Notes under the pieces: generated by a model
Told to the model about the DNA's origin: nothing
What the model saw: the letters and a program-made list of their open reading frames with translations, nothing else
Database searches by the model: none
Source of the DNA: Haloferax gibbonsii ATCC 33959
Lineage (GTDB): Archaea; Halobacteriota; Halobacteria; Halobacteriales; Haloferacaceae
Assembly: GCF_000336775.1 (NCBI RefSeq)
Contig: NZ_AOLJ01000019.1
Location: 166,557-230,556, forward strand
Direction of reading: 5' to 3'
DNA length: 64,000 nt
Position numbers and translations under genes: made by a program
In this document: positions 17,567 to 27,962 of the stretch, in pieces
Numbering within the stretch: the stretch's first letter is position 1
Layout: every line of letters begins with the position of its first letter

Positions 17567-19033
17567 GTGTCCCTCCCCGAAGGAGGTTCCCTCACCGAAG
17601 GCGACCTCAAACGGCCGATGTTCGAACTGGCGTGGCCCATTATCGTCACCGAACTCCTCCAGGTGGCGTACAACCTCGCCGACACCGTCTGGCTCGGTCG
17701 GCTCTCGACCGACGCCGTCGCCGCCATCAGCCTCGCGTTTCCCCTCATCTTCCTGCTCATCTCCGTCGGCGGCGGCTTCACCGTCGCCGGGAGCACGCTC
17801 GTCGCCCAGTACACCGGCGCGAAAAGCGAGGGCTCCGCCGGGACCGTCGCCGGGCAGACGCTCACGTTCATCACCGTCATCGCCGTCGTCGTCGGCGTTA
17901 TCGGCTTTTTCGCCACCGACGCGATGCTCGGCGTCCTCCCGAGTTCGGAGGCGACCGCCGGGCAGGTCATCCCCCTCGCCGGCGACTACATGCGCGTGTT
18001 CTTCCTCGGCCTACCGTTCCTCTTCGGCTTCTTCGTCTTCTCCGCGCTCATGCGCGGCTACGGCAACACCCGCGCCCCGATGGTCGTGATGTTCATCAGC
18101 GTCGTCATCAACATCGTCATCGACCCCGTGTTCATCTTCGGCTTCGACGCCAATCCGCTGTTTTCGATGCTCGGATTAGAGGGGCTTCAGGCGAGCCTCT
18201 TCACCGCCACGGGCTTTGACGGCTTCAAAGTCGCCGGCGCGGCGTACGCGACGGTCCTCTCTCGCGCCGTCGCCACCATCATCGGCATCTACGTCATCTT
18301 CGGGACGAGCGCCGGCCCCGACGTGCAGCTCGCCGACTTCCGCCCGCAGTTCGAGTACATCAAGAAAATCGTCGATATCGGCGTCCCGAGCGCCATCGAG
18401 CAGTCCGCCACCGCCCTCGGTTTCATCACCCTCACCGCGATGGTCGTCACGTTCAAGCCCGAGGTCGTCGCCGCGTTCGGCCTCGGCAACCGACTCACGT
18501 CGCTGGTGTTCCTCCCGGCGCTCGGCCTCGGACGGGCGACGAACACCATCGTCGGCCAGAACCTCGGCGCGCAGAAACCCGACCGCGCCGAGAGCGCCGT
18601 CTGGCTCGCCGCCAAGGTCGGCGCGAGCGTCATGCTCGTCACCGGCGTGCTCGCCTACGTCTTCGCCGAACCCATCGTCGCGTTCTTCCTCCAAACCGGG
18701 ACCGCGTCGGCCGCCCAGACGATCGACCTCGGCGTCGAGTACATCCGCATCCGGGCGTTCGAATTCGGTTTCATCGGCGTCCTCCAGGTCGTCCTCGGCG
18801 CGTACCGCGGCGCGGGGAACACCAAGACTGCCCTCGGTTTCTCGCTGTTCGCGCTCTGGTTGGGCCGCGTGCCAATCGTCTACCTGCTTTCGTTCCAGTT
18901 CGGGTTCGCCGAGACGGGCATCTGGCTCGGGATGGCCGTCGGGCAGATTCTCGGCGCGATTGCGGCCACGGCGTGGTTCACCCGTGGCACGTGGAAACAC
19001 AGCGTCGTCGACGCCGACGCGACCGGAACGTAA
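17567..19033 (+). CDS. MATE-family multidrug/cation exporter
   Basis: 488 residues with about twelve hydrophobic spans. It starts at GTG 17567 with no ATG nearby in frame. The N-terminal domain LKRPMFELAWPIIVTELLQ and ADTVWLGRLSTDAVAAISLAFP is the standard MATE opening, where ADTVW matches the family's conserved DT. A GxRGxG-like block (LGAYRGAGNTKTAL) sits late in the C-terminal half. Such transporters extrude organic cations or drugs using Na+ or H+. The substrate is not decidable. It ends 63 nt before tRNA-Arg. Confidence 0.9.
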   Translation: MSLPEGGSLTEGDLKRPMFELAWPIIVTELLQVAYNLADTVWLGRLSTDAVAAISLAFPLIFLLISVGGGFTVAGSTLVAQYTGAKSEGSAGTVAGQTLTFITVIAVVVGVIGFFATDAMLGVLPSSEATAGQVIPLAGDYMRVFFLGLPFLFGFFVFSALMRGYGNTRAPMVVMFISVVINIVIDPVFIFGFDANPLFSMLGLEGLQASLFTATGFDGFKVAGAAYATVLSRAVATIIGIYVIFGTSAGPDVQLADFRPQFEYIKKIVDIGVPSAIEQSATALGFITLTAMVVTFKPEVVAAFGLGNRLTSLVFLPALGLGRATNTIVGQNLGAQKPDRAESAVWLAAKVGASVMLVTGVLAYVFAEPIVAFFLQTGTASAAQTIDLGVEYIRIRAFEFGFIGVLQVVLGAYRGAGNTKTALGFSLFALWLGRVPIVYLLSFQFGFAETGIWLGMAVGQILGAIAATAWFTRGTWKHSVVDADATGT

Positions 19034-19095
19034 TCGGCCGCCGGCGTGGGTTCCACAACGGTTTTACGTCGGTGTCGTGTAGCTCTCTCCGCTGA

Positions 19096-19168
19096 GGGCC
19101 CGTAGCTCAGTGGACAGAGTGCTTGGTTCCGGACCAAGATGTCGCGGGTTCAAATCCCGTCGGGTCCG
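19096..19168 (+). tRNA. tRNA-Arg (CCG)
   Basis: 73 nt cloverleaf. Acceptor GGGCCCG pairs with CGGGTCC (one G-U), discriminator G. The anticodon stem CTTGG/CCAAG closes the loop TTCCGGA, giving anticodon CCG, which reads CGG. The T loop TTCAAAT is canonical. No CCA is encoded. The 3' 13 nt of the gene recur (one mismatch) at 23165-23177 at the far end of the adjacent island, as expected for a tRNA attachment site. Confidence 0.95.
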
Positions 19169-19201
19169 TACAGTTCTGGAACGCTTTAGAACCAAAGAGC
19201 G
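19162..19201. repeat. Left att-like repeat overlapping tRNA-Arg 3' end
   Basis: 40-bp sequence from the last 7 nt of tRNA-Arg outward, identical to 23171-23210. It reconstitutes the tRNA 3' end, so this is the copy that keeps the tRNA functional. Confidence 0.85.
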
Positions 19202-19243
19202 GGCTCTCTACCCGTCGAATCGCATATTTTCCTGTCGACAGAT

Positions 19244-19264
19244 TTCGTCACGTAGCATGACGAA
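19244..19264. promoter_or_regulatory. Inverted repeat TTCGTCA-N7-TGACGAA, copy 1
   Basis: 7-bp perfect arms, 7-nt spacer, 43 nt after the left 40-bp repeat and 69 nt before the winged-helix start. The same motif lies at the same distance after the right repeat (23253-23273), and a one-mismatch copy at 20084-20104. It could be a recombinase site or an operator. Confidence 0.55.
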
Positions 19265-19332
19265 CTCACTACAATCTTCAGAACACAAAGTACAGCAGTA
19301 CACTCATTACATCAGTACACATATTTCACAGT

Positions 19333-19704
19333 ATGCCCGTGAGCATCGACGACTTCGAATCTGGTGACCTTCCACGAGGGCCAAGCGTCCCCGAACAGGT
19401 GGTCACGTACCTCTACACTCACAGCGACCAAGCATTCACCCGCTCTGAGATTGCGACTGCCATCAGCGAGAACCCGAATACCGTCGGGACTGCACTCTCC
19501 CGCTTGAAGGACCGCAACCTCGTTCGCCACAAGGGAGAGTTCTGGGCAATCGCAGAGGACCAAGAGCGTGTCGCTGCCGCCTACGACCTCCACACCACGA
19601 GCGAGCGACTCAACGACGAAGACAGTGGCATCGACGCCGACGAGTGGGACTCAGTCGCTCCGGAGACACCACATCCGAGCGAACGAGACGAGGACCGACA
19701 GTAG
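19333..19704 (+). CDS. Winged-helix DNA-binding protein, likely antitoxin
   Basis: 123 residues. The first 80 form a compact winged helix: EQVVTYLYTHSDQAFTRSEIATAISENPNTVGTALSRLKDRNLVRHKGEFW (given only in part as VVTYLYTH...TAISENPNTVGTALSR...GEFWAI), with the recognition helix at NPNTVGTALSRL. The C-terminal 40 residues are acidic and disordered, which suits contact with a toxin. Its TAG abuts the ATG of the MazF-like gene with no gap. Two direct CAGTACAC repeats (19296-19303, 19313-19320) just upstream could be its own operator. Codon use is lower GC than the host. TA pairing is inferred from context, not proven. Confidence 0.8.
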   Translation: MPVSIDDFESGDLPRGPSVPEQVVTYLYTHSDQAFTRSEIATAISENPNTVGTALSRLKDRNLVRHKGEFWAIAEDQERVAAAYDLHTTSERLNDEDSGIDADEWDSVAPETPHPSERDEDRQ

Positions 19705-20034
19705 ATGCAGCCAGAGCGCGGAGACGTCGTCCGGAGTTCTGACCCCTTCAAACTCGGTGATGACAAGCAACGACCGTGGCTCATCGTCAACAACGACTCT
19801 CACCCGTTCGGTGGCCAGCAGTACATTGCGGTCGCTATCTCGACGAAAGAGTACGACGACTCACTCCCGCTCACCGATGGCCTCTGGGAAATCGGTGGTG
19901 TTCCTCGCGACTCGTTCGTCTCTCCGTGGGCAGTTCACTCACCTCGCAAAGAGGATTTCGTGGCGTGGCAGGGACGTCTCGAAGAGACGTTTGTCGACCG
20001 CGTCGTCGAGCAGGTTGAACAGTATCTGAGGTAG
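19705..20034 (+). CDS. MazF/PemK-like toxin (putative endoribonuclease)
   Basis: 109 residues, a normal MazF/PemK length. It begins MQPERGDVVRSSDP, has KQRPWLIVNND in the position of the family's RP-x-LVV block, and ends with a beta-strand/helix tail with EETFVDRVVEQVEQYL. The fold matches the CcdB/MazF barrel that cleaves mRNA at short motifs; the catalytic Arg would be within KQRPW. The final helical segment is typical of short PemK-like proteins. Immediate tandem with the winged-helix gene (0 nt) suggests one operon. Activity is inferred from the family; some homologues lack it. Confidence 0.78.
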   Translation: MQPERGDVVRSSDPFKLGDDKQRPWLIVNNDSHPFGGQQYIAVAISTKEYDDSLPLTDGLWEIGGVPRDSFVSPWAVHSPRKEDFVAWQGRLEETFVDRVVEQVEQYLR

Positions 20035-20083
20035 CCAGAACTGAGAGTCGCTAATCGCCAGACAACGAACCGATTAAACCAAA

Positions 20084-20104
20084 TTCGTCACACACGATGA
20101 CGCA
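20084..20104. promoter_or_regulatory. Inverted repeat TTCGTCA-N7-TGACGCA, copy 2
   Basis: Same motif as at 19244 and 23253 with one mismatch in the right arm, in the 259-nt gap after the MazF-like gene. GGGTCCGT, the first bases of the att repeat, follows at 20113-20120. The rest of the gap shows nothing else I can name. Confidence 0.4.
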
Positions 20105-20293
20105 TTCCCTTCGGGTCCGTCATTTTCTAAAACCACATATTCAGTGCATAGAGGCCACAGAAGGTTCCTCGACAGTTGGACGAACGAACTACCGTAGATT
20201 TCGTTCGCCGAGAGGGAATGGTACCTATCGAACCAGACCGTATCGAGATACTCTACACCAACTCTTGGAAGACGAACAGGCCTGTACGCGTGG

Positions 20294-21613
20294 TTATTCA
20301 CTCATCTTCCATTCACAGACCTTGTTCGAACGTTCCGTCACAGGCCATTTCACTCGACAAGCGATCTCGTCAACACTCGTGTTCTTCGGAACGTCGAAGT
20401 AGAGGACACCATTCGTCGTTTCTCCGGGGGCAAGCTCACGCGAGCCACGGAAGTATGGCATCTCGACCGGTTCACGCAGTCCACGTGCGAACCCACGGTT
20501 CGAATTTGAATCGACAAATCCGTTCCCTTCGACTTCGAACCAGTCTTTGTCAGGTTCTGAGATAGTCGAATCCGTCGGGTTCCACGCAGTTATCTCGAAG
20601 ACAGCGAACGAACGCCTGTCGAGAGAGTGGTTTTCGAAGCCACTTCCGTTTTCGTCGACCCAGACCGTATCACTGACTGTCGGTTTGCTCACCCGAAGTT
20701 TGACACCATTCGGTAGCTCGTGAGAGCTTCCAAACTGTGCCTTCGTGGGAACGACGTGAGTCGTTTTCTCGAACGCCGGAGGCACTGCAATCGTTACGTC
20801 TTGAACCCCTTTTGCTGGGACCGTTCTTTCGATTGTCACCGTCTCACCAGGCTCAACTGTGGTATCAAGTACGCCGCCCGGTGCATTCGGCTCGGTGCTC
20901 CGTGCGACAGAGAACCGCTGGTTGAACAATCCAGCACTCCCACCGGTGTTCGTCACCGACACCGAGAACTCTATTGGGTCACCGTTAACGTGTTCTTCGG
21001 GGACATCGAGAGACGTGAGTTCCACATCTGGAAGCGAACTCGGGTCGACCGTTCCCTCCCAATACGCTTCCAAAGTCGACGACTGTGAATCGGAGAGCGA
21101 AATACGGAAATCCGTCGAGTCAGCCGGGACCTCGAAGAAAACCCAGCCCAACGCGGTGACGTTAGGATGCGCGTCTTCGGCTGTTTCGTAAAGTGTCCCA
21201 CCGAGCGGGAACGACAGCGTCGGTTCACCACCCGGTTTCCCCTTCGGTTTGAGAGGCCGGTACTGGCTCCCACCGGTGATAAGTGCCAGAGAGTCACGGG
21301 AAGGGAGGTTGACGACCGACTCGCCTGTATTCGCTGACCGGACGTCAGCTAAGATCAAAGCGTTACCCGGCTCTGGGCTGATTGTGGTTCCATCGTCCAG
21401 CCGCGCTGCGCCGCTGAACCGAGCGGATGCAACCACAATGGTGGCACCATTGGACCGTGAGTACGACTCTCCGACCGAACGTTGTACTGGTCCACTCGCC
21501 TCAGGAGTTGGTGTCGCTTCCGTCCTAGACGATGCAGCGGACGAGTCAGTCTTCGTCGTACAACCAGCAGTCGATGCGAGTGCGAGCGAGGTGAGGAACG
21601 TTCGACGGTGCAT
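20294..21613 (-). CDS. Tat lipoprotein with beta-rich repeats (DUF4352-like)
   Basis: 439 residues. The N-terminus HRRTFLTSLALASTAGC has a twin-Arg signal and lipobox, with Cys 18 as the anchor. A Ser/Thr/Glu linker follows, then two beta-sandwich-like halves: the first with ALILADVRSANTGES and ALGWVFFEVPADST, the second with FAVFEITAWNPTDS and TTNGVLYFDVPKNTS. Both resemble the TRAF-type or DUF4352 ligand-binding fold common in haloarchaeal surface proteins. Exported, cell-surface bound; ligand unknown. Located in the tRNA-Arg island, transcribed opposite to the TA-like pair and in the same direction as the Fic gene. Confidence 0.75.
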   Translation of the reverse strand: MHRRTFLTSLALASTAGCTTKTDSSAASSRTEATPTPEASGPVQRSVGESYSRSNGATIVVASARFSGAARLDDGTTISPEPGNALILADVRSANTGESVVNLPSRDSLALITGGSQYRPLKPKGKPGGEPTLSFPLGGTLYETAEDAHPNVTALGWVFFEVPADSTDFRISLSDSQSSTLEAYWEGTVDPSSLPDVELTSLDVPEEHVNGDPIEFSVSVTNTGGSAGLFNQRFSVARSTEPNAPGGVLDTTVEPGETVTIERTVPAKGVQDVTIAVPPAFEKTTHVVPTKAQFGSSHELPNGVKLRVSKPTVSDTVWVDENGSGFENHSLDRRSFAVFEITAWNPTDSTISEPDKDWFEVEGNGFVDSNSNRGFARGLREPVEMPYFRGSRELAPGETTNGVLYFDVPKNTSVDEIACRVKWPVTERSNKVCEWKMSE

Positions 21614-21662
21614 AAACCGGGATGGTCCCGGTTTATGACTTAAACCTTCGCGCCGAAGCGAC

Positions 21663-22823
21663 CTACTCGAACACGTCGAACACTTCCACTGCCTTGTACT
21701 CTTGACCCCACTCGGCCCCAGTCACTTCTTCGATGAGGCCGGCGTCTTCGAGATTATCGATGACGTTGTAGGCAGTTCCACGTGACACGTCGAGTTCCCG
21801 GACGATGTCGTTCGCCGTGAAGTACGGAACTTCGAGTAATTTGCGGGCGAATCTGTCTGTCGACGTGTTCCCCGCGTAGTCCGTCTCGTATTTCGATTGC
21901 AGTTCTTTGAGTGCCCACGTCCGGTCGTACGACTCTTCGGCCTGCGACCGAAGTGCTTCGAGGAAGAAGTCGATCCACTCGACCCACTCGCCCTGCTCAC
22001 TCACGGCGCGCATCTTCTCGACGTACTCGACCTTGTTTCGGTTGAAGTAGGCACTCGGATAGATGTACGGACTCTCGATGTAGCCTTGGTCGACCAGATA
22101 GAGGATGATGACGAGTCGGCCGAGACGCCCGTTCCCGTCTGAAAACGGGTGAACCGTCTCGAAGAAGTAGTGGATAATCGCGGCGTCGACGAGTGGGTGG
22201 TACTCACCATTCATCCCAACGTACTCGACGAGTGAGGACATGAGGTCATCGAGAGACGATGCCGATGGAGGGATGAACGGGTCTTTGGCTGGGTTCGGAC
22301 TGTTGAGCCGGACCATGTGGTCGCGGAACTCTCCGACGACGTCGCCCTCGTTACGCACGTCGTCGAGGAGCATCTCGTGGAGGTGTTTGAGCAGGTCGAG
22401 CGTGATTTCGCCACCGCCACCGACGTGGTCGATGCCGTACAGGAGCGCCTCCTCGTAGTTCAGGGCCTCACGCAAGTCCTTGCTTTGTGCCTCTGCATCG
22501 GCGCTGTCTTCGTGTTTCGTGTGGAATGCGGCGACGTCCTGGTAGTCGACTTCTGCACCCTCGATTCGGGCGGACTCGACTGCCTCGATTCGGATGAGCG
22601 TCGTGTACAGGACGGCCGCGAAGTCGACTGTCGAACTGATGCCGTCGACACGACCAATCTGGTAGGCTGCGTCGGCGACGAGGTCGTGTGTCTCGTCGGG
22701 GAGTTCGATTTTGGGCTCTGGCGGAAGCGGGTCTGGCGAGTAATACGGACGCGGATGATACTCGACGTACTTCCCCGGTGCCTCCTTCGGGAGCTTCTTC
22801 CTCCGCATTTCTACGCAGTACAT
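21663..22823 (-). CDS. Fic-family protein (AMP/NMP transferase)
   Basis: 386 residues. Order: an N-terminal Fic_N-type helical region, an inhibitory-helix motif SARIEG ((S/T)xxxE(G/N), about residue 80), the Fic core HPFSDGNGRLGRL (about residue 218) with the catalytic His and the Asn/Arg needed for nucleotide handling, and a C-terminal winged helix (TANDIVRELDVSRGTAYNVIDNLEDAG, centre only). The inhibitory motif and winged helix place it in the common class II regulator-like Fic group. The core is intact, so adenylylation is likely. ATG at 22823, with a second possible start 15 nt inside. A TATA-like TATATGAA lies 26-33 nt upstream. Confidence 0.88.
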   Translation of the reverse strand: MYCVEMRRKKLPKEAPGKYVEYHPRPYYSPDPLPPEPKIELPDETHDLVADAAYQIGRVDGISSTVDFAAVLYTTLIRIEAVESARIEGAEVDYQDVAAFHTKHEDSADAEAQSKDLREALNYEEALLYGIDHVGGGGEITLDLLKHLHEMLLDDVRNEGDVVGEFRDHMVRLNSPNPAKDPFIPPSASSLDDLMSSLVEYVGMNGEYHPLVDAAIIHYFFETVHPFSDGNGRLGRLVIILYLVDQGYIESPYIYPSAYFNRNKVEYVEKMRAVSEQGEWVEWIDFFLEALRSQAEESYDRTWALKELQSKYETDYAGNTSTDRFARKLLEVPYFTANDIVRELDVSRGTAYNVIDNLEDAGLIEEVTGAEWGQEYKAVEVFDVFE

Positions 22824-23164
22824 GGGGTACCCATGTATAACTATTCATATACCAATTGAACAAGATCGGGATGAAGCCCGGTATGTACAGAGCAACCCGG
22901 GAAATTTGAAATAACAGTCGTTGATATCGGCCCTTGTAAAACTATTATTTAAACCACTAAACAAACAAACGTGTTCGAGTCACCCGTCGTCGACTAACAA
23001 GGAGACGATTTGACAACGAACCGTTCTGGCTGGGAGACAACTACCAACGTTCAGATTTCGAACGAAATGAATCCAAAAATGCGACCTGTCGGTCACGTTG
23101 AAAATGCGCCGTGCAGTCCCTCATTCGCCTGAAATCTAGACCCCGTTCGTCCACCGAACGAAAG
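22824..23164. other. AT-rich intergenic segment inside the tRNA-Arg island
   Basis: Beside the Fic promoter (TATA-like TTCATATACC, read on the minus strand) and a near-palindrome CATGGGGTACCCATG spanning the Fic start, I see no gene. A 68-residue minus-strand reading frame (23041-23247) crosses the right att repeat and has no family signature, so I do not annotate it. The segment leads straight into the tRNA fragment at 23165. Confidence 0.6.
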
Positions 23165-23170
23165 CCCGTT

Positions 23171-23210
23171 GGGTCCGTACAGTTCTGGAACGCTTTAGAA
23201 CCAAAGAGCG
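23171..23210. repeat. Right att-like repeat
   Basis: Second copy of the 40-bp repeat. The 6 nt before it (CCCGTT) match the tRNA T-stem with one change, giving a 13-nt tRNA-Arg 3' fragment at 23165-23177. The transducer reading frame downstream is closed by a TAG inside this repeat (23196). Confidence 0.85.
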
Positions 23211-23252
23211 AGCGCTGTAGCCACCGATTTAGCATTTTCACCACCAACCGGT

Positions 23253-23273
23253 TTCGTCACGCACCATGACGAA
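23253..23273. promoter_or_regulatory. Inverted repeat TTCGTCA-N7-TGACGAA, copy 3
   Basis: Perfect 7-bp arms with a 7-nt spacer, 43 nt after the right 40-bp repeat, mirroring copy 1 in position. It lies within the reading frame of the transducer remnant, coding FVTHHDEL. Confidence 0.5.
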
Positions 23274-23309
23274 CTCTCCCAGCACGTCCTGCTCGGCGTC
23301 GGCGCAGTC

Positions 23310-24848
23310 GTGGGGTTGACCCTGTTCGCGTGGTTGCCATGGCTTCCGCGCCGGGTTCGGAGCGGGTTCGCGTCGATCGGCTTGATGACGTGTTCGGCCC
23401 TGCTCGTCTATTTTTCGGGGGGATACATCGAGGCGCACTTCCACTTCTTCGTCATCGTGGGCGTCCTCGCGGTGTACGAGGACTGGCTCCCGTTCGTCGT
23501 GGGCATCCTGTACGTCGCCGTCCAGCACGGCATCTTCGGCATGGCGCACCCCGAGGCGGTGTACAACCACCCGGACGCCATCGCCAACCCGATGGGCTGG
23601 GGGCTCGTCCACGCGGTGTTCATCCTCATGCTCGCGTCGGCGTTAGTCACGAACTGGTTGTCCGTCGAGCGTTCTCGGGAGGAGACCAGAAAGAAGATGC
23701 AGAGCCTCGAAGACAGCGAGGAGGCGAAGGCCGAAGTCGAGCGCCTAAACGAGCAGTTGGTGGTGCAAGCCGACGAACTCGCCGCGGCCATGGACGCGGT
23801 CTCGGAAGGGGATTTCACCGCGAACCCGCCCGAGAACACCGATATCGAGGCTATCGAAGCCATCAGCGACGCGTTCGTGGCGATGAAGCGCGACCTCTCA
23901 TCGACCATCGTCGACCTCCGGGCGTTCGCGGCGACCGTCGAGCGGACGACGCGGTCGGCCCACGACGACGCGGAGACGCTCGAACGGACGCAACGACAGC
24001 TCGCGGCCGACGTGCGGGCGTTCGCCACAGACGTACGCGAACAGGCCCACGACCTCGAATCCACGACCGACGAACTGAGCAGCCTGTCGGCGACAATCGA
24101 GGAAATCGCCGCGAACGCCGACCAGGTCTCAGACGAAGCCAGTAACGCGGCGACGGCCGCCGACGAGGGCACGGGAACCGCGGCGGCGGCCATCGAGGCG
24201 ATAGAGAACATCGAGCAGAGCGTCGACGAACTCGCGTCGCTCGTCGAATCGCTGGACGACCGGATGGACGACGTCTCGAAGAGCACCGACCTCATCGAGT
24301 CGATCGCCGAGCAGACGAACACGCTCGCGCTCAACGCGAACATCGAGACCGCCCGCGCTTCGGACGGAAGCGAGGGGTTCGCCGTCGTCGCGAACGAGGT
24401 GAAGTCCCTCGCCGACGAGACGCAGAACCACTCGGCGGCCATCGAGCGGACGATAACCGAGACGGTCGAGGACGTGGCGCGCGTGCAGGCGGAGATGAAA
24501 CAGACGAAGGCGCAACTCGAAACCGGGCGGTCGACGACGACCGACGCCGCCGAGGCGTTCGTGGCGGTCTCGGAAATCGTCGAAAGCGTCGACATGTCGG
24601 TCAACGAGGTCGCCACGGCGACCGACGACGGCGCGCGGACGACCGAGGAAGTTGTCGACGCGATTATCGGCATCGCCGACCACTCGCGGGACATCGCAGA
24701 ACAGAGCGACGCGCTGGCGAGCCAAGCCGAGTCCAGAGCGGCGACGATTTCGGAGATTCGAGCGCAACTCGACGACCTCAGGGGCCAGACCGGCGGCCTG
24801 CAAGAGCAGCTCGAAACGTTCGACTGCGAGGTTCCGTCCGGCGGCTGA
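23310..24848 (+). pseudogene. Methyl-accepting chemotaxis protein, 5'-truncated
   Basis: 512 residues from GTG 23310, the first usable start. The frame stays open back to TAG 23196 inside the att repeat and encodes THHDELSQHVLLGVGAVVG, which looks like the real start of the first TM segment, so the true N-terminus is missing. Hydrophobic spans cover about residues 1-125 (GGYIEAHFHFF motif of a haloarchaeal sensor-like membrane module). A coiled coil and the MCP signalling tip EQTNTLALNANIETARA follow, with the C-terminal QLDDL region. No pentapeptide methyltransferase tether visible. Truncation is probably from island integration. It may be expressed from the GTG, with a damaged first TM. Confidence 0.8.
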
Positions 24849-24870
24849 GCCGGGTCGCGTCCGACGGCGT

Positions 24871-24920
24871 CCGGTCGAGTCGGGTCGGGTCGGGTCGGGT
24901 CGGGTCCGGTCGAGTCGGGA
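24871..24920. repeat. CGGGT pentanucleotide tandem repeat
   Basis: Five perfect CGGGT units at 24881-24905, with variant units on both sides (CCGGT CGAGT before, CCGGT CGAGT CGGGA after), ten units in all, in the 212-nt gap between the transducer and katG. Confidence 0.8.
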
Positions 24921-25060
24921 CCGACGAACGACTGCCGACTCGCGTCTGCAGTCGCTCGGGGAGCGAATGCGAGAACGCGAGCAAAAAAGTCAGCCGGCGG
25001 CGGCGGTCGCATCCGCCGCGGGAACCGATTCCGCGCCTCAGCCGAGGGCGGGCGTCGCGG

Positions 25061-27585
<2,525 letters not shown>

Positions 27586-27912
27586 ATGGAAGATGGAGCA
27601 ACGGCACTCTCGTTTGACACGCAACTTGCGGCTATTCAACACGTCGAACGGCGTCTACTGCTTCTCACGCTTCTCAGAGCGGGGCCCGACAGCACCGCGT
27701 TCGACGCTGACCACACACCTCCGGGAACCGACGTGCGGGAACTAAAACTACAGATGTACCACGTGCACCTCCCGAAGCTCGAACGGATGGGCCTCATCGA
27801 GCCGAACGGGAACTGGTACGACATCCGCAGAGGTCCGCGCTTCGACGATATCGAACCGCTGTTGCGCGTCATCGACGACCACCGAAAGAAACTGCCGGGC
27901 GACGTACTGTAG
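27586..27912 (+). CDS. Small helical DUF7344-like protein
   Basis: 108 residues from ATG 27586; the TTG at 27553 is a less likely start. The fold looks like a small winged-helix (RRLLLLTLLRAG...ELKLQMYHVHLPKLERMGLIE...WYDIRRG), a pattern shared with short haloarchaeal proteins in the DUF7344 group, some near membrane or regulator genes. The second half resembles an HTH without extra domains. Role unknown; possibly DNA-binding. It converges with the TrmB-type gene at 27963 (50-nt gap). Confidence 0.7.
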   Translation: MEDGATALSFDTQLAAIQHVERRLLLLTLLRAGPDSTAFDADHTPPGTDVRELKLQMYHVHLPKLERMGLIEPNGNWYDIRRGPRFDDIEPLLRVIDDHRKKLPGDVL

Positions 27913-27962
27913 GCGTCGTCGAGCGAACCGACGTGCGAACGAACGGCAGCGCCGCTAGCGGA

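Larger units (their letters stand above)
19162..23210. mobile_element. Integrated island at tRNA-Arg, flanked by att-like direct repeats
   Basis: A perfect 40-bp repeat starting GGGTCCGTACAGTTCTGG lies at 19162-19201 and 23171-23210; with the tRNA 3' end it extends to 46 bp with one mismatch (19156-19201, 23165-23210). Between them is 4 kb with clearly lower GC and less biased codon use than the surroundings, holding a winged-helix protein, a MazF/PemK-like toxin, a lipoprotein and a Fic protein. This is the layout of an element integrated in a tRNA 3' end. No integrase, replication or structural gene was recognised, so it is a remnant, a non-autonomous island or a satellite. Confidence 0.8.

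Noticed and set aside
20113..20120. Third GGGTCCGT as a possible att site
   Set aside because: Only 8 bp match; the rest of the 40-bp repeat is absent, so I do not call an att site. Kept only as a side note to the inverted-repeat finding.
19202..23164. Integrase, replication or viral structural gene within the tRNA-Arg island
   Set aside because: All sizeable frames were examined; none shows tyrosine recombinase, Orc1/Cdc6, helicase or capsid motifs.
23041..23247. 68-codon minus-strand frame crossing the right att repeat
   Set aside because: Spans the repeat boundary, no signature, no promoter seen.
24778..24984. Minus-strand frame encoding RPDPTRPDPTR-type repeats
   Set aside because: Produced by the CGGGT repeat; no support as a protein.
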